7,542 bases of DNA from Candidatus Gastranaerophilales bacterium (GCA_021199975.1 JAJQHF010000197.1:1-7542); one strand, 5' to 3'. Counted from the first letter of the stretch, positions 1 to 5,715 are shown. Made by a program: numbers and translations. Notes: a model not told the origin generated them from the sequence alone.

Positions 1-53
1 GAATAAAATATGTGCCGTTATATATATGAACAAGATGTTTTCAAAATCCGATG

Positions 54-99
54 TTGAAATTAAAATTAATATAGTAATTAAATAAAACGGAGAAAAATT
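54..99 (+). promoter_or_regulatory. cysK upstream region: ribosome-binding site and weak promoter candidate
   Basis: The clear element is a Shine-Dalgarno GGAG at 89-92, seven bases before the cysK ATG at 100. A possible -35 TTGAAA lies at 54-59, but the best -10-like hexamer at normal distance is poor: TAATTA at 75-80 leaves only a 15-base spacer, and TATAGT at 70-75 is too close. The true promoter may therefore lie further upstream, outside the window. Bases 1-53 show no recognisable gene end, terminator or RNA structure. The ribosome-binding site is confident; the promoter is a guess. Confidence 0.3.
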
Positions 100-1029
100 A
101 TGAAAACAGTTAAAAAAATAACAGATTTAATAGGTAATACACCTTTATTAGAGCTTGAAAATTATGAGCGTGAAAATAATCTTGAAGCTAAAATCATAGC
201 CAAATTAGAGTATTTTAACCCCGCAGGCAGTGTCAAAGACAGAATAGCAAAGGCAATGATAGATGATGCCGAGAACAAAGGGCTTTTAAAACCAAATTCC
301 GTAATAATTGAACCCACAAGCGGGAATACCGGTATCGGGCTTGCCGCAGTTGCCGCTTCAAGAGGCTATAAAATAATTTTAACCATGCCGGAAACAATGA
401 GTATAGAAAGAAGAAATCTTTTAAAAGCATACGGAGCAGAACTCGTATTAACAGAGGGTGCAAAAGGTATGAAGGGCGCAATAGATAAAGCAAATGAGCT
501 TGCGGCAAGTATAGAAAACAGTTTTATTCCGGGACAGTTTGTAAATCCCGCAAACCCTGAAATACACAGAAAAACAACGGGACCTGAAATATGGAATGAT
601 TTAGACGGAAAAGTTGATATTTTTGTGGCAGGGGTAGGAACAGGCGGAACCATATCAGGCGTCGGAGGATATTTAAAGTCTAAAAATCCTGATATAAAAA
701 TAATTGCCGTAGAACCTGCCGGCTCTCCGGTATTATCAAAAGGAACAGCAGGTCCTCATAAAATTCAAGGAATAGGAGCGGGTTTTGTTCCTGATACGTT
801 AGATACTCAAATCTATGATGAAGTAATTGCGGTTGAAAATGAAGATGCCTTTGAAACAGGCAGATTTCTTGCAAAAAGAGAAGGACTGCTTGTCGGTATT
901 TCATCAGGAGCCGCTGTTTATGCCGCAGCCATTATTGCAAAACGAACGGAAAATAAAGGAAAAATTATCGTTGCTTTGCTTCCCGATATAGGAGAAAGAT
1001 ATTTATCTACTCCTATGTTTTCGGAATAA
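100..1029 (+). CDS. cysK: cysteine synthase A (O-acetylserine sulfhydrylase)
   Basis: This PLP enzyme of the cytoplasm makes L-cysteine from O-acetyl-L-serine and sulfide. The 309-aa length is normal for CysK. Visible hallmarks in order are the PLP-lysine motif NPAGSVKDR (Lys46), the substrate loop EPTSGNTGIG (71-80), the PLP-phosphate loop GTGGT (180-184), VEPAGSPVLS (204-213), the KIQGIGAGF loop (221-229) and SSG (268-270), whose serine contacts the pyridine nitrogen. EPTSGNTG together with VEPAGSP points to true CysK rather than a cystathionine beta-synthase relative. The start is supported by GGAG seven bases upstream. The protein contains no cysteine. It is the first gene of the cysteine cluster, and only 21 nt separate its stop from the poly-cysteine leader ORF, so transcription probably continues into that attenuator. 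In Bacillus, CysK also binds the Rrf2 regulator CymR; the Rrf2 gene downstream here makes a similar link possible but unproven. Confidence 0.96.
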   Translation: MKTVKKITDLIGNTPLLELENYERENNLEAKIIAKLEYFNPAGSVKDRIAKAMIDDAENKGLLKPNSVIIEPTSGNTGIGLAAVAASRGYKIILTMPETMSIERRNLLKAYGAELVLTEGAKGMKGAIDKANELAASIENSFIPGQFVNPANPEIHRKTTGPEIWNDLDGKVDIFVAGVGTGGTISGVGGYLKSKNPDIKIIAVEPAGSPVLSKGTAGPHKIQGIGAGFVPDTLDTQIYDEVIAVENEDAFETGRFLAKREGLLVGISSGAAVYAAAIIAKRTENKGKIIVALLPDIGERYLSTPMFSE

Positions 1030-1050
1030 TTAATAAGAAAGGTTAAAAGA

Positions 1051-1128
1051 ATGTTTAAAATTTTAAAATCATATTGTCAAAATTGTTGTTGTGCTTGTTG
1101 CGGCAGGTGTTTTGCGGTGCGATTTTAA
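1051..1128 (+). CDS. cysteine-rich leader peptide of a putative cysteine attenuator (25 aa)
   Basis: This is a short ORF of 25 codons with ATG at 1051 and TAA at 1126-1128, preceded by AAAGG (1038-1042) at eight bases. Seven of its 25 residues are Cys: positions 9, 12, 13, 14, 16, 17 and 20. The core, residues 9-20, reads CQNCCCACCGRC, with six TGT codons and one TGC. It has no signal peptide or known domain. A strong intrinsic terminator starts 21 nt after its stop codon, and the genes beyond encode cysteine-metabolism enzymes. By analogy with the Trp, His and Leu leader peptides of enterobacteria, and with the poly-cysteine small ORFs described in mycobacteria, I infer that translation through the Cys codons senses charged tRNA-Cys. 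The alternatives are a metal-binding micropeptide or a RiPP precursor. The terminator and the alternative pairing make leader function the best reading. Confidence 0.85.
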   Translation: MFKILKSYCQNCCCACCGRCFAVRF

Positions 1129-1159
1129 AGACGATTGAACGATTAAAACAAGAACTGCC
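1102..1159 (+). promoter_or_regulatory. candidate antiterminator hairpin of the cysteine attenuator
   Basis: In the RNA, GGCAG (1102-1106, inside codons 18-19 of the leader ORF) is complementary to CTGCC (1155-1159), the core of the terminator 5' arm. TGTTTT (1108-1113) pairs with AAAACA (1145-1150). The two helices, 5 and 6 bp, are separated by an internal loop (one base against four) and can be extended by one G-U pair (1114-1144). Forming this structure would destroy the terminator. A ribosome stalled on the first Cys codons (9-14) would leave 1102-1113 free. A ribosome that reaches the stop codon would cover part of this segment and allow the terminator to form. Pairings were found by eye; no folding energies were calculated. 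Confidence 0.6.
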
Positions 1160-1191
1160 TGTTTAACATTAAATAGGCAGTTCTTTTATTT
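1150..1191 (+). terminator. intrinsic terminator / attenuator between cysK and the methyltransferase gene
   Basis: AAGAACTGCCTGTTT (1150-1164) pairs with AAATAGGCAGTTCTT (1171-1185) around a six-base loop, giving a 15-bp stem with a single G-U pair. A T-rich tract (TTCTTTTATTT, 1181-1191) overlaps and follows the 3' arm. It lies 21 nt after the leader stop and 15 nt before the methyltransferase ATG. It is therefore a terminator in the middle of a same-direction gene cluster, as expected for an attenuator. It could also be read simply as the terminator of cysK, but the intervening Cys-codon ORF and the competing structure favour regulated termination. Confidence 0.92.
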
Positions 1192-1206
1192 GAAAGGGAT
1201 TAAAAA

Positions 1207-2094
1207 ATGATTAATATGCGTGAAAGTATAACAGCTAAATTATGCTCATTTGCAAGAGCATATCATTCAAACTTTATAAGAGAAAAAATTTTTGATGATT
1301 ATCTTGCATTTGATATGATGGGCAAAGAAGAATATGAAAATATAAAAGATTTGCTTGAAAGTTTGATTATGAACAATCAAAGCAGTTCAAGCTTATATAA
1401 AGTACTTGATAAGTGCCTTTCTCCCATTCCTCTTTCAAGAATTGCATATACTGAGAAAAAACTTGCAGAATTTGCAGAACGTGCGGGTGTTTGCCAGTAT
1501 GTTATATTAGGAGCGGGCATGGATACATTTTCATTTAGAAACGAGAACGAAAACATAAAAATATTTGAACTTGACCATAAGGATACTCAAAATTATAAAC
1601 TTGAAAGAATAAAAAATTTAGAGTGGAATATTCCTAAAAATGTAAAATTTGTACCTGTTGATTTTGAAAAAGAAAATATAAAAGAGGTATTAATACAAGC
1701 GGGTTTCAGAGTCGATTTACCGTCATTCTTTTCAATATTGGGAGTCACGTATTATCTTACTCTTGATGTGTTTGAAAAAACAATAGAGGATTTATCTGAT
1801 TTATCAAAGGCGGAGAATAAAATCGTGTTTGATTACCCTGATGAAACAACCTTTTTGACGGCAGGACGGGTAAAAAATCTTACACAACTTACAGCGCATT
1901 TTGGTGAACCGATGAAACACGGTTATTCATATAATGATTTGGAAAATGCGTTGAATAATCATAAATTTGTTATAGAAAAACATTTAACGCCCGAAAACAT
2001 ACAGGAAAAATTTTTTAAGAACAGAAAAGACGGTCAGAGCGCATTTGAAAATATACATTTTATATCGGCAGCAAAAAAAGTAATTAATTATTAG
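1207..2094 (+). CDS. class I SAM-dependent methyltransferase, LCM/COG3315 (TIGR00027-like) family
   Basis: The protein has 295 aa, near the usual size for the leucine carboxyl methyltransferase-like family. Visible signatures are the SAM-binding motif I LGAGMDTFSFR (101-111), the acidic residues of ELDH (121-124), VPVDFEKE (149-156) and GVTYYLTLDV (179-188), which corresponds to the family's GxxxYL motif. The methyl acceptor is unknown; relatives are annotated broadly as small-molecule O-methyltransferases. AAAGGG (1193-1198) lies eight bases before the ATG, favouring this start over the ATG at 1216. The gene is the first after the attenuator, and the mccB-like start follows 15 nt after its stop. 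Its place recalls YrrT in the B. subtilis methionine-to-cysteine operon, but YrrT belongs to a different methyltransferase group. A role in turning SAM into S-adenosylhomocysteine, and so feeding homocysteine to the next two enzymes, is inferred from context only. Confidence 0.88.
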   Translation: MINMRESITAKLCSFARAYHSNFIREKIFDDYLAFDMMGKEEYENIKDLLESLIMNNQSSSSLYKVLDKCLSPIPLSRIAYTEKKLAEFAERAGVCQYVILGAGMDTFSFRNENENIKIFELDHKDTQNYKLERIKNLEWNIPKNVKFVPVDFEKENIKEVLIQAGFRVDLPSFFSILGVTYYLTLDVFEKTIEDLSDLSKAENKIVFDYPDETTFLTAGRVKNLTQLTAHFGEPMKHGYSYNDLENALNNHKFVIEKHLTPENIQEKFFKNRKDGQSAFENIHFISAAKKVINY

Positions 2095-2109
2095 AATATG
2101 GAGTTTAAA

Positions 2110-3270
2110 ATGAACATTTATAAAGAAATAGAAACAGCATTTATACACGGCGGAGTCAATGGTGATGATACAACCGGAGCGGTAAATGTACCCATATATC
2201 AGACCTCAACATACGCACAAGAACTTCCCGGAATACATAAGGGATACGAATATTCAAGAACGGGAAATCCGACAAGAGCCGCATTGGAAGCGCTAATGGC
2301 GGAGCTTGAACACGGCAGTGCAGGTTTTGCATTTGCTTCGGGATTAGCGGCAATTTCGGCGGTGTTAAGTCTTTTTAAATCAGGAGATAAAGTAATTATA
2401 TCTTCAAACGTATATGGCGGTACATTCAGACTTCTCGATAAAGTTTTTAAAAATTTTAGTATTACATACTCAATTGAAGATACAACAAATATTGAACAGC
2501 TTGAAAGCCGAATAACAAAGGAAGTCAAAGCGGTTTTTATTGAAACTCCCGCTAATCCGCTGCTGACAATAACGGATATTGAAGCAGTTTCAAAAATCAC
2601 AAAAAAACATAATATTTTATTAGTTGTCGATAATACTTTTATGACTCCGTATTTGCAGCATCCTATCGATTTTGGCGCCGATATTGTTATTCACAGTGCA
2701 ACAAAATATTTAGGCGGACACAGTGACCTTATTGCGGGAATTGTTGTTGTAAACTCTGAGGAATTAGCAGAAAAAATAGGCTTTATTCAAAATGCGGCGG
2801 GTGCAATACTTCAGCCTTTTGATTCTTTTCTGCTTATCAGGGGAATAAAAACGCTTGCCGTGCGAATGGACAGGCATGTAGAAAACACCGGACGGATTGC
2901 GGAGTTTTTAAGGAATAATAAAGCCGTAAAAAAAGTATATTATCCCGAATTTGATGACTTTAAAGGGAGCGAAATCAACAAAAAACAGGCGAAAAACGGA
3001 GGTGCAATGATTTCCTTTGAGCTGAAAGAAAATTACGATATAAATAAATTTTTCTTATCTCTTAATTTAATTATCCTGGCTGAAAGTTTGGGCGGGGTTG
3101 AATCGCTGATATGTCATCCCGCAAGCATGACACATGCTGCAATTCCATGTGAAACACGTCAAAAAACCGGGATAACAGAGGGGCTAATAAGACTTTCAAC
3201 GGGAATTGAAAACATTAACGATCTTATTTTTGATTTAGCGCAAGCAATAGAAAGAAGTGAAATAAAATGA
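2110..3270 (+). CDS. mccB: cystathionine gamma-lyase (Cys/Met metabolism PLP enzyme), mccB-like
   Basis: This fold-type I PLP enzyme probably cleaves cystathionine to cysteine, 2-oxobutyrate and ammonia in reverse transsulfuration. With 386 aa (ATG at 2110) it has normal family length. Visible are YSRTGNPT (48-55, Tyr and Arg binding PLP phosphate across the dimer), NVYGG with the stacking Tyr102, VVDNT with Asp174, the Schiff-base lysine in SATKYLGGHSD (Lys199), AESLGGVES (324-332) and RLSTGIE with carboxylate-binding Arg361. The ATG at 2098 is in frame, but it has no ribosome-binding site, while GGAG (2100-2103) sits six bases before the ATG at 2110, so 2110 is preferred. The stop overlaps the start of the next gene (ATGA), implying coupled translation. 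Cystathionine gamma-synthase and homocysteine/O-acetylhomoserine enzymes share these motifs. The lyase assignment rests on pairing with the mccA-like gene and on overall similarity. Confidence 0.88.
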   Translation: MNIYKEIETAFIHGGVNGDDTTGAVNVPIYQTSTYAQELPGIHKGYEYSRTGNPTRAALEALMAELEHGSAGFAFASGLAAISAVLSLFKSGDKVIISSNVYGGTFRLLDKVFKNFSITYSIEDTTNIEQLESRITKEVKAVFIETPANPLLTITDIEAVSKITKKHNILLVVDNTFMTPYLQHPIDFGADIVIHSATKYLGGHSDLIAGIVVVNSEELAEKIGFIQNAAGAILQPFDSFLLIRGIKTLAVRMDRHVENTGRIAEFLRNNKAVKKVYYPEFDDFKGSEINKKQAKNGGAMISFELKENYDINKFFLSLNLIILAESLGGVESLICHPASMTHAAIPCETRQKTGITEGLIRLSTGIENINDLIFDLAQAIERSEIK

Positions 3271-4178
3271 AATATTATAATTCAATGCAAGAACTTATAG
3301 GTTCAACACCGCTGGTAAAGTTAAATAATTTTGATTTACCTGCGGATGTTAATCTTTTTGCGAAATTAGAACTGTATAACCCGTCGGGAAGCGTAAAAGA
3401 CAGAACCGCAAAATATATGATTGAAGATGCGGAGCGCAAAGGGCTTTTAAAAAAAGGTTCCGTAATTATAGATGGAACTGCGGGCAATACAGGCCTTGGA
3501 ACTGCTTTTGCGGCATTAAATAAATCATATAGAGTAATATTTACGGTACCTGAGAAGTTCTCGGAGGAAAAACAGGTATTAATGAAAGCACTTGGGGCGG
3601 AAATAGTAAATACATCCCGTGAAAAAGGCATGCTGGGTGCGGCAAAAAAGGCAGATGAGCTTAGAAAATTAATTCCTGACTCTGTATCATTAAATCAATT
3701 TAAAAATATGAACAACCCGCTTGCGCATTATGAAACAACGGGAGTTGAAATATATAATGATTTAGATGGAAAAATTGACTATCTTACGGCGGGTGCAGGC
3801 TCGGGCGGAACTTTTTCGGGAGTTGTAAGATATTTGAAAGAAAAAAATCCCAAAATAAAGGGAATTTTAGCTGACCCCGTCGGCTCAACAATGGGAGGAG
3901 GAGAGCATAGTGACTATAATATTGAGGGAATAGGCAATGATTTTATTGCGGATACTATGGATATGCTGCTTGTAGATGAAATTATAAAAGTAAATGATGA
4001 AGAAGCATTTTATCAATCAAAACAGCTTGCACTGAAAGAGGGAATATTTGCGGGGTCATCATCAGGAGCAGCCGTTGCAGCCGCATTAAAGCTAATAAAA
4101 AAGGGAGCAAAAGGGAACATAGTCGTTATACTCCCGGATAGAGGCGACAGATACTTCAGCAAAAATTTGTACGGCTAA
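3267..4178 (+). CDS. mccA: CysK/CBS-family PLP enzyme, probable mccA-like cystathionine beta-synthase
   Basis: This 303-aa fold-type II PLP enzyme is a paralogue of the cysK product in the same cluster. It has the PLP lysine in NPSGSVKDR (Lys44), the phosphate loop GSGGT (178-182) and SSSG (264-267). Two loops differ from CysK: the substrate loop is TAGNTG (71-76) rather than TSGNTG, and the later loop is ADPVGST (202-208) rather than VEPAGSP. A DPxGS loop is typical of cystathionine beta-synthases and MccA. I therefore infer condensation of O-acetylserine (or serine) with homocysteine to cystathionine, feeding the mccB product. Plain cysteine synthase activity remains possible. There is no C-terminal CBS-pair domain. 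The start overlaps the mccB stop by 4 nt and has only a weak GAAAGAAG-type upstream site, so translational coupling is likely. The protein contains no cysteine. Its stop overlaps that of the convergent regulator gene. Confidence 0.85.
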   Translation: MKYYNSMQELIGSTPLVKLNNFDLPADVNLFAKLELYNPSGSVKDRTAKYMIEDAERKGLLKKGSVIIDGTAGNTGLGTAFAALNKSYRVIFTVPEKFSEEKQVLMKALGAEIVNTSREKGMLGAAKKADELRKLIPDSVSLNQFKNMNNPLAHYETTGVEIYNDLDGKIDYLTAGAGSGGTFSGVVRYLKEKNPKIKGILADPVGSTMGGGEHSDYNIEGIGNDFIADTMDMLLVDEIIKVNDEEAFYQSKQLALKEGIFAGSSSGAAVAAALKLIKKGAKGNIVVILPDRGDRYFSKNLYG

Positions 4179-4606
4179 ATGACATAATCATTAACAAACT
4201 GTTCTTTCTTTTTATCAATAATATTTTGCAGAGTGATTGAATCAAGATAATTATTAATAACCTTATTTAATCCCTGCCAAACGTATTTTTCAACGCAATC
4301 GGAACTTTTGCCGCATTGGATTTTATCAATACAATCAACGGGGGCTAAGCTGCCTTCCGAACACTTTAAAATGTAACCGACCGTATATTTATCAGGCGAT
4401 AGTGCAAGCTTATAACCGCCTTGCGAACCTCTGTTAGCTTGCAAAATGTTTGAGTTAGACAAAGTGAGTACAATTTGTTCAAGATATTTTTTTGATATTC
4501 CTTGCCTTTTTGCTATTTCTTTAAGCGGAATATACCCGTCTGATTGATGTTCCGCAAGATCAATAAGCATTCTTAGCGCATAACGTCCTTTTGTTGATAT
4601 TTTCAT
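4175..4606 (-). CDS. Rrf2-family transcriptional regulator, IscR/CymR-like
   Basis: The 143-aa protein opens with the family signature MKISTKGRYALRMLIDLA. It has a winged helix-turn-helix (about 25-67, with recognition segment ISKKYLEQIV and wing RGSQGGYKL) and the C-terminal SITLQNII helix typical of Rrf2 proteins. Cys92, Cys98 and Cys104 have exactly the spacing and numbering of the Fe-S ligands of E. coli IscR. The fourth IscR ligand, His107, is Lys here. CymR of Bacillus/Staphylococcus controls cysteine genes, and the position next to a cysteine operon suggests a comparable role; IscR-like Fe-S sensing is the alternative. AGGAAG (4613-4618, complement) lies six bases before the ATG. Its last 4 nt overlap the mccA-like gene tail to tail, so no terminator can separate the two convergent transcripts at that point. 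Confidence 0.92.
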   Translation of the reverse strand: MKISTKGRYALRMLIDLAEHQSDGYIPLKEIAKRQGISKKYLEQIVLTLSNSNILQANRGSQGGYKLALSPDKYTVGYILKCSEGSLAPVDCIDKIQCGKSSDCVEKYVWQGLNKVINNYLDSITLQNIIDKKKEQFVNDYVI

Positions 4607-4625
4607 ATTTAGCTTCCTACCCTAT

Positions 4626-4654
4626 ATGATACTATGCTTTTGCCTTGTATTCAA
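4626..4654 (-). promoter_or_regulatory. sigma70-type promoter of the Rrf2 regulator gene
   Basis: Read on the - strand, TTGAAT (4649-4654) is followed after exactly 17 bases by TATCAT (4626-4631), each matching the consensus at four or five positions. Transcription would begin close to 4619, giving a very short 5' leader containing the AGGAAG ribosome-binding site. Rrf2 regulators commonly autoregulate, but I could not recognise a convincing palindromic operator here. The promoter lies downstream of the radical SAM gene's stop, so the regulator can be expressed independently of it. Confidence 0.6.
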
Positions 4655-4690
4655 CTTTATGCGGCGGTTCATAACAAAACAGGTTCTTTA

Positions 4691-5680
4691 TCACATTAAA
4701 TTACACAGTGCAGGTGAAAAAACGTGTTTATAAAATCTGATTTTAGGATATTTTAAAACTTTAATAAGCTCATTATGCAAAGGATGATCTTCTCTTAATA
4801 TAAATAAATCTTCTTTATTATCGTAAGAACAGCAAACAGGCTTATATTCCCAAAAATTCGGCATTGCGTGATATTTTTCCGCCAAATTAATAAAATCGGG
4901 AATTTCTCTGAAATTATCAGGTGTAACCACAAAATTTAAAAATAACTCTATCTTATTTTTTGATAAGTAATCTAAATTTTTAATAATTTGAGGAAATAAT
5001 TTAATTCCTCCAGGCACAATTTTATCGTATGTTTTAGCTGTTGCCGCGTGCATGGATATCTGCATTTGATGAATTTTATTTGAGATTGGAGAATTTATGC
5101 CAAGGGTTTTTAACATTTTTTCATTACATAAAATACCGTTTGTATGGAAAATAAATTTTAAATCAGGATACAATTTTGCGGCTTTTTCTGTAACTTTTCG
5201 GCTGTGCCTCGAACCAAAGGGATCGCCTGCCGAATTTATTATAAGAATTTTAGCGTGTTTTAGCATGGGAAGAAAGAATGTATCAATTTTAGAGTCCAAT
5301 AATTTAAGCTCATCATCAGGCAGTCTGTTAATTTTATCTCTGCATATTTTGCAGGCTATATTGCATTCAGGGTCATAAGCAAATTTAATAATTAACGGAT
5401 AATCCTTCATCTCTGATTGAAAATTTATTTCATAATCAGTATAAAACCAATGTTCTTTTAAGAGAAAACAATTATCTTTATCGCATAATGAGTAGTCTTT
5501 ATTTAATATTCTTTGCCTTAAATCAATTGCAGCCGCCGAATTCCAAACTTCTTCAAAAGAGTGTTTATAGATATTGCCTATTGCATAATGATTATTCCAA
5601 TTAGGGCAGCAGGTATAAACATCGCCTGATATATGGATTTCTATATTTTGAAAAGGATAAGGACAAATTTCATCTCTCAT
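4691..5680 (-). CDS. radical SAM protein with N-terminal twitch/SPASM-like domain
   Basis: The 329-aa protein has a CxxxCxxC radical SAM cluster motif in ECNIACKICRD (Cys106, Cys110, Cys113), which binds the [4Fe-4S] cluster that cleaves S-adenosylmethionine. A GDPFGS segment (152-157) follows in the place of the SAM-contact motif. Before the core is a cysteine domain of the twitch/SPASM kind: CPYPF (Cys6), then DVYTCC (Cys24, Cys25), IGNIYKHSFEEVWNS (34-48) and CDKDNC (Cys66, Cys71). This probably binds an auxiliary Fe-S cluster. Further cysteines occur at 283-284 and 326. The substrate is not recognisable; N-terminal twitch radical SAM proteins are known but mostly uncharacterised. An in-frame TAG lies four codons upstream, so ATG at 5680 is the only reasonable start; its ribosome-binding site is weak (AGGT about 11 bases away). 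It probably shares a transcript with the acetyltransferase gene 58 nt upstream. Confidence 0.9.
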   Translation of the reverse strand: MRDEICPYPFQNIEIHISGDVYTCCPNWNNHYAIGNIYKHSFEEVWNSAAAIDLRQRILNKDYSLCDKDNCFLLKEHWFYTDYEINFQSEMKDYPLIIKFAYDPECNIACKICRDKINRLPDDELKLLDSKIDTFFLPMLKHAKILIINSAGDPFGSRHSRKVTEKAAKLYPDLKFIFHTNGILCNEKMLKTLGINSPISNKIHQMQISMHAATAKTYDKIVPGGIKLFPQIIKNLDYLSKNKIELFLNFVVTPDNFREIPDFINLAEKYHAMPNFWEYKPVCCSYDNKEDLFILREDHPLHNELIKVLKYPKIRFYKHVFSPALCNLM

Positions 5681-5715
5681 AATTTTAAACTACCTGACTC
5701 CTGTAACTTAATCAG

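Noticed and set aside
64..83. TTAAT-N6-ATTAA inverted repeat upstream of cysK as an Rrf2/CymR operator
   Set aside because: Arms are only five A/T bases in very AT-rich DNA, and I cannot match it to a known Rrf2-family site.
970..1010. Internal promoter at the end of cysK for the leader
   Set aside because: TTGCTT hexamers are present, but the best -10-like match (TATTTA) is only three of six with an 18-base spacer, which is too weak to call.
1051..1128. Cys-rich ORF as a RiPP precursor (SCIFF-like) for the radical SAM gene at 4691-5680
   Set aside because: The ORF has only 25 codons with no room for a recognition leader, lies about 3.5 kb away on the opposite strand, and is directly joined to a terminator and cysteine genes. 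Attenuation explains it better.
1030..1206. Cys T-box riboswitch upstream of the methyltransferase
   Set aside because: The 177-base interval is short for a T-box, no recognisable antiterminator consensus (AGGGUGGNACCGCG) is present, and a translated Cys-codon ORF accounts for the sequence.
2199..2600. 133-aa reading frame on the - strand inside the cystathionine lyase gene
   Set aside because: It lies wholly within a well-supported gene, has low-complexity Ser/Leu/Ile-rich content and no domain or ribosome-binding site. It is a shadow frame, as are similar - strand frames inside cysK and mccA.
5097..5378. 93-aa + strand frame inside the radical SAM gene
   Set aside because: It is fully antisense to the conserved radical SAM core, with no motif of its own.
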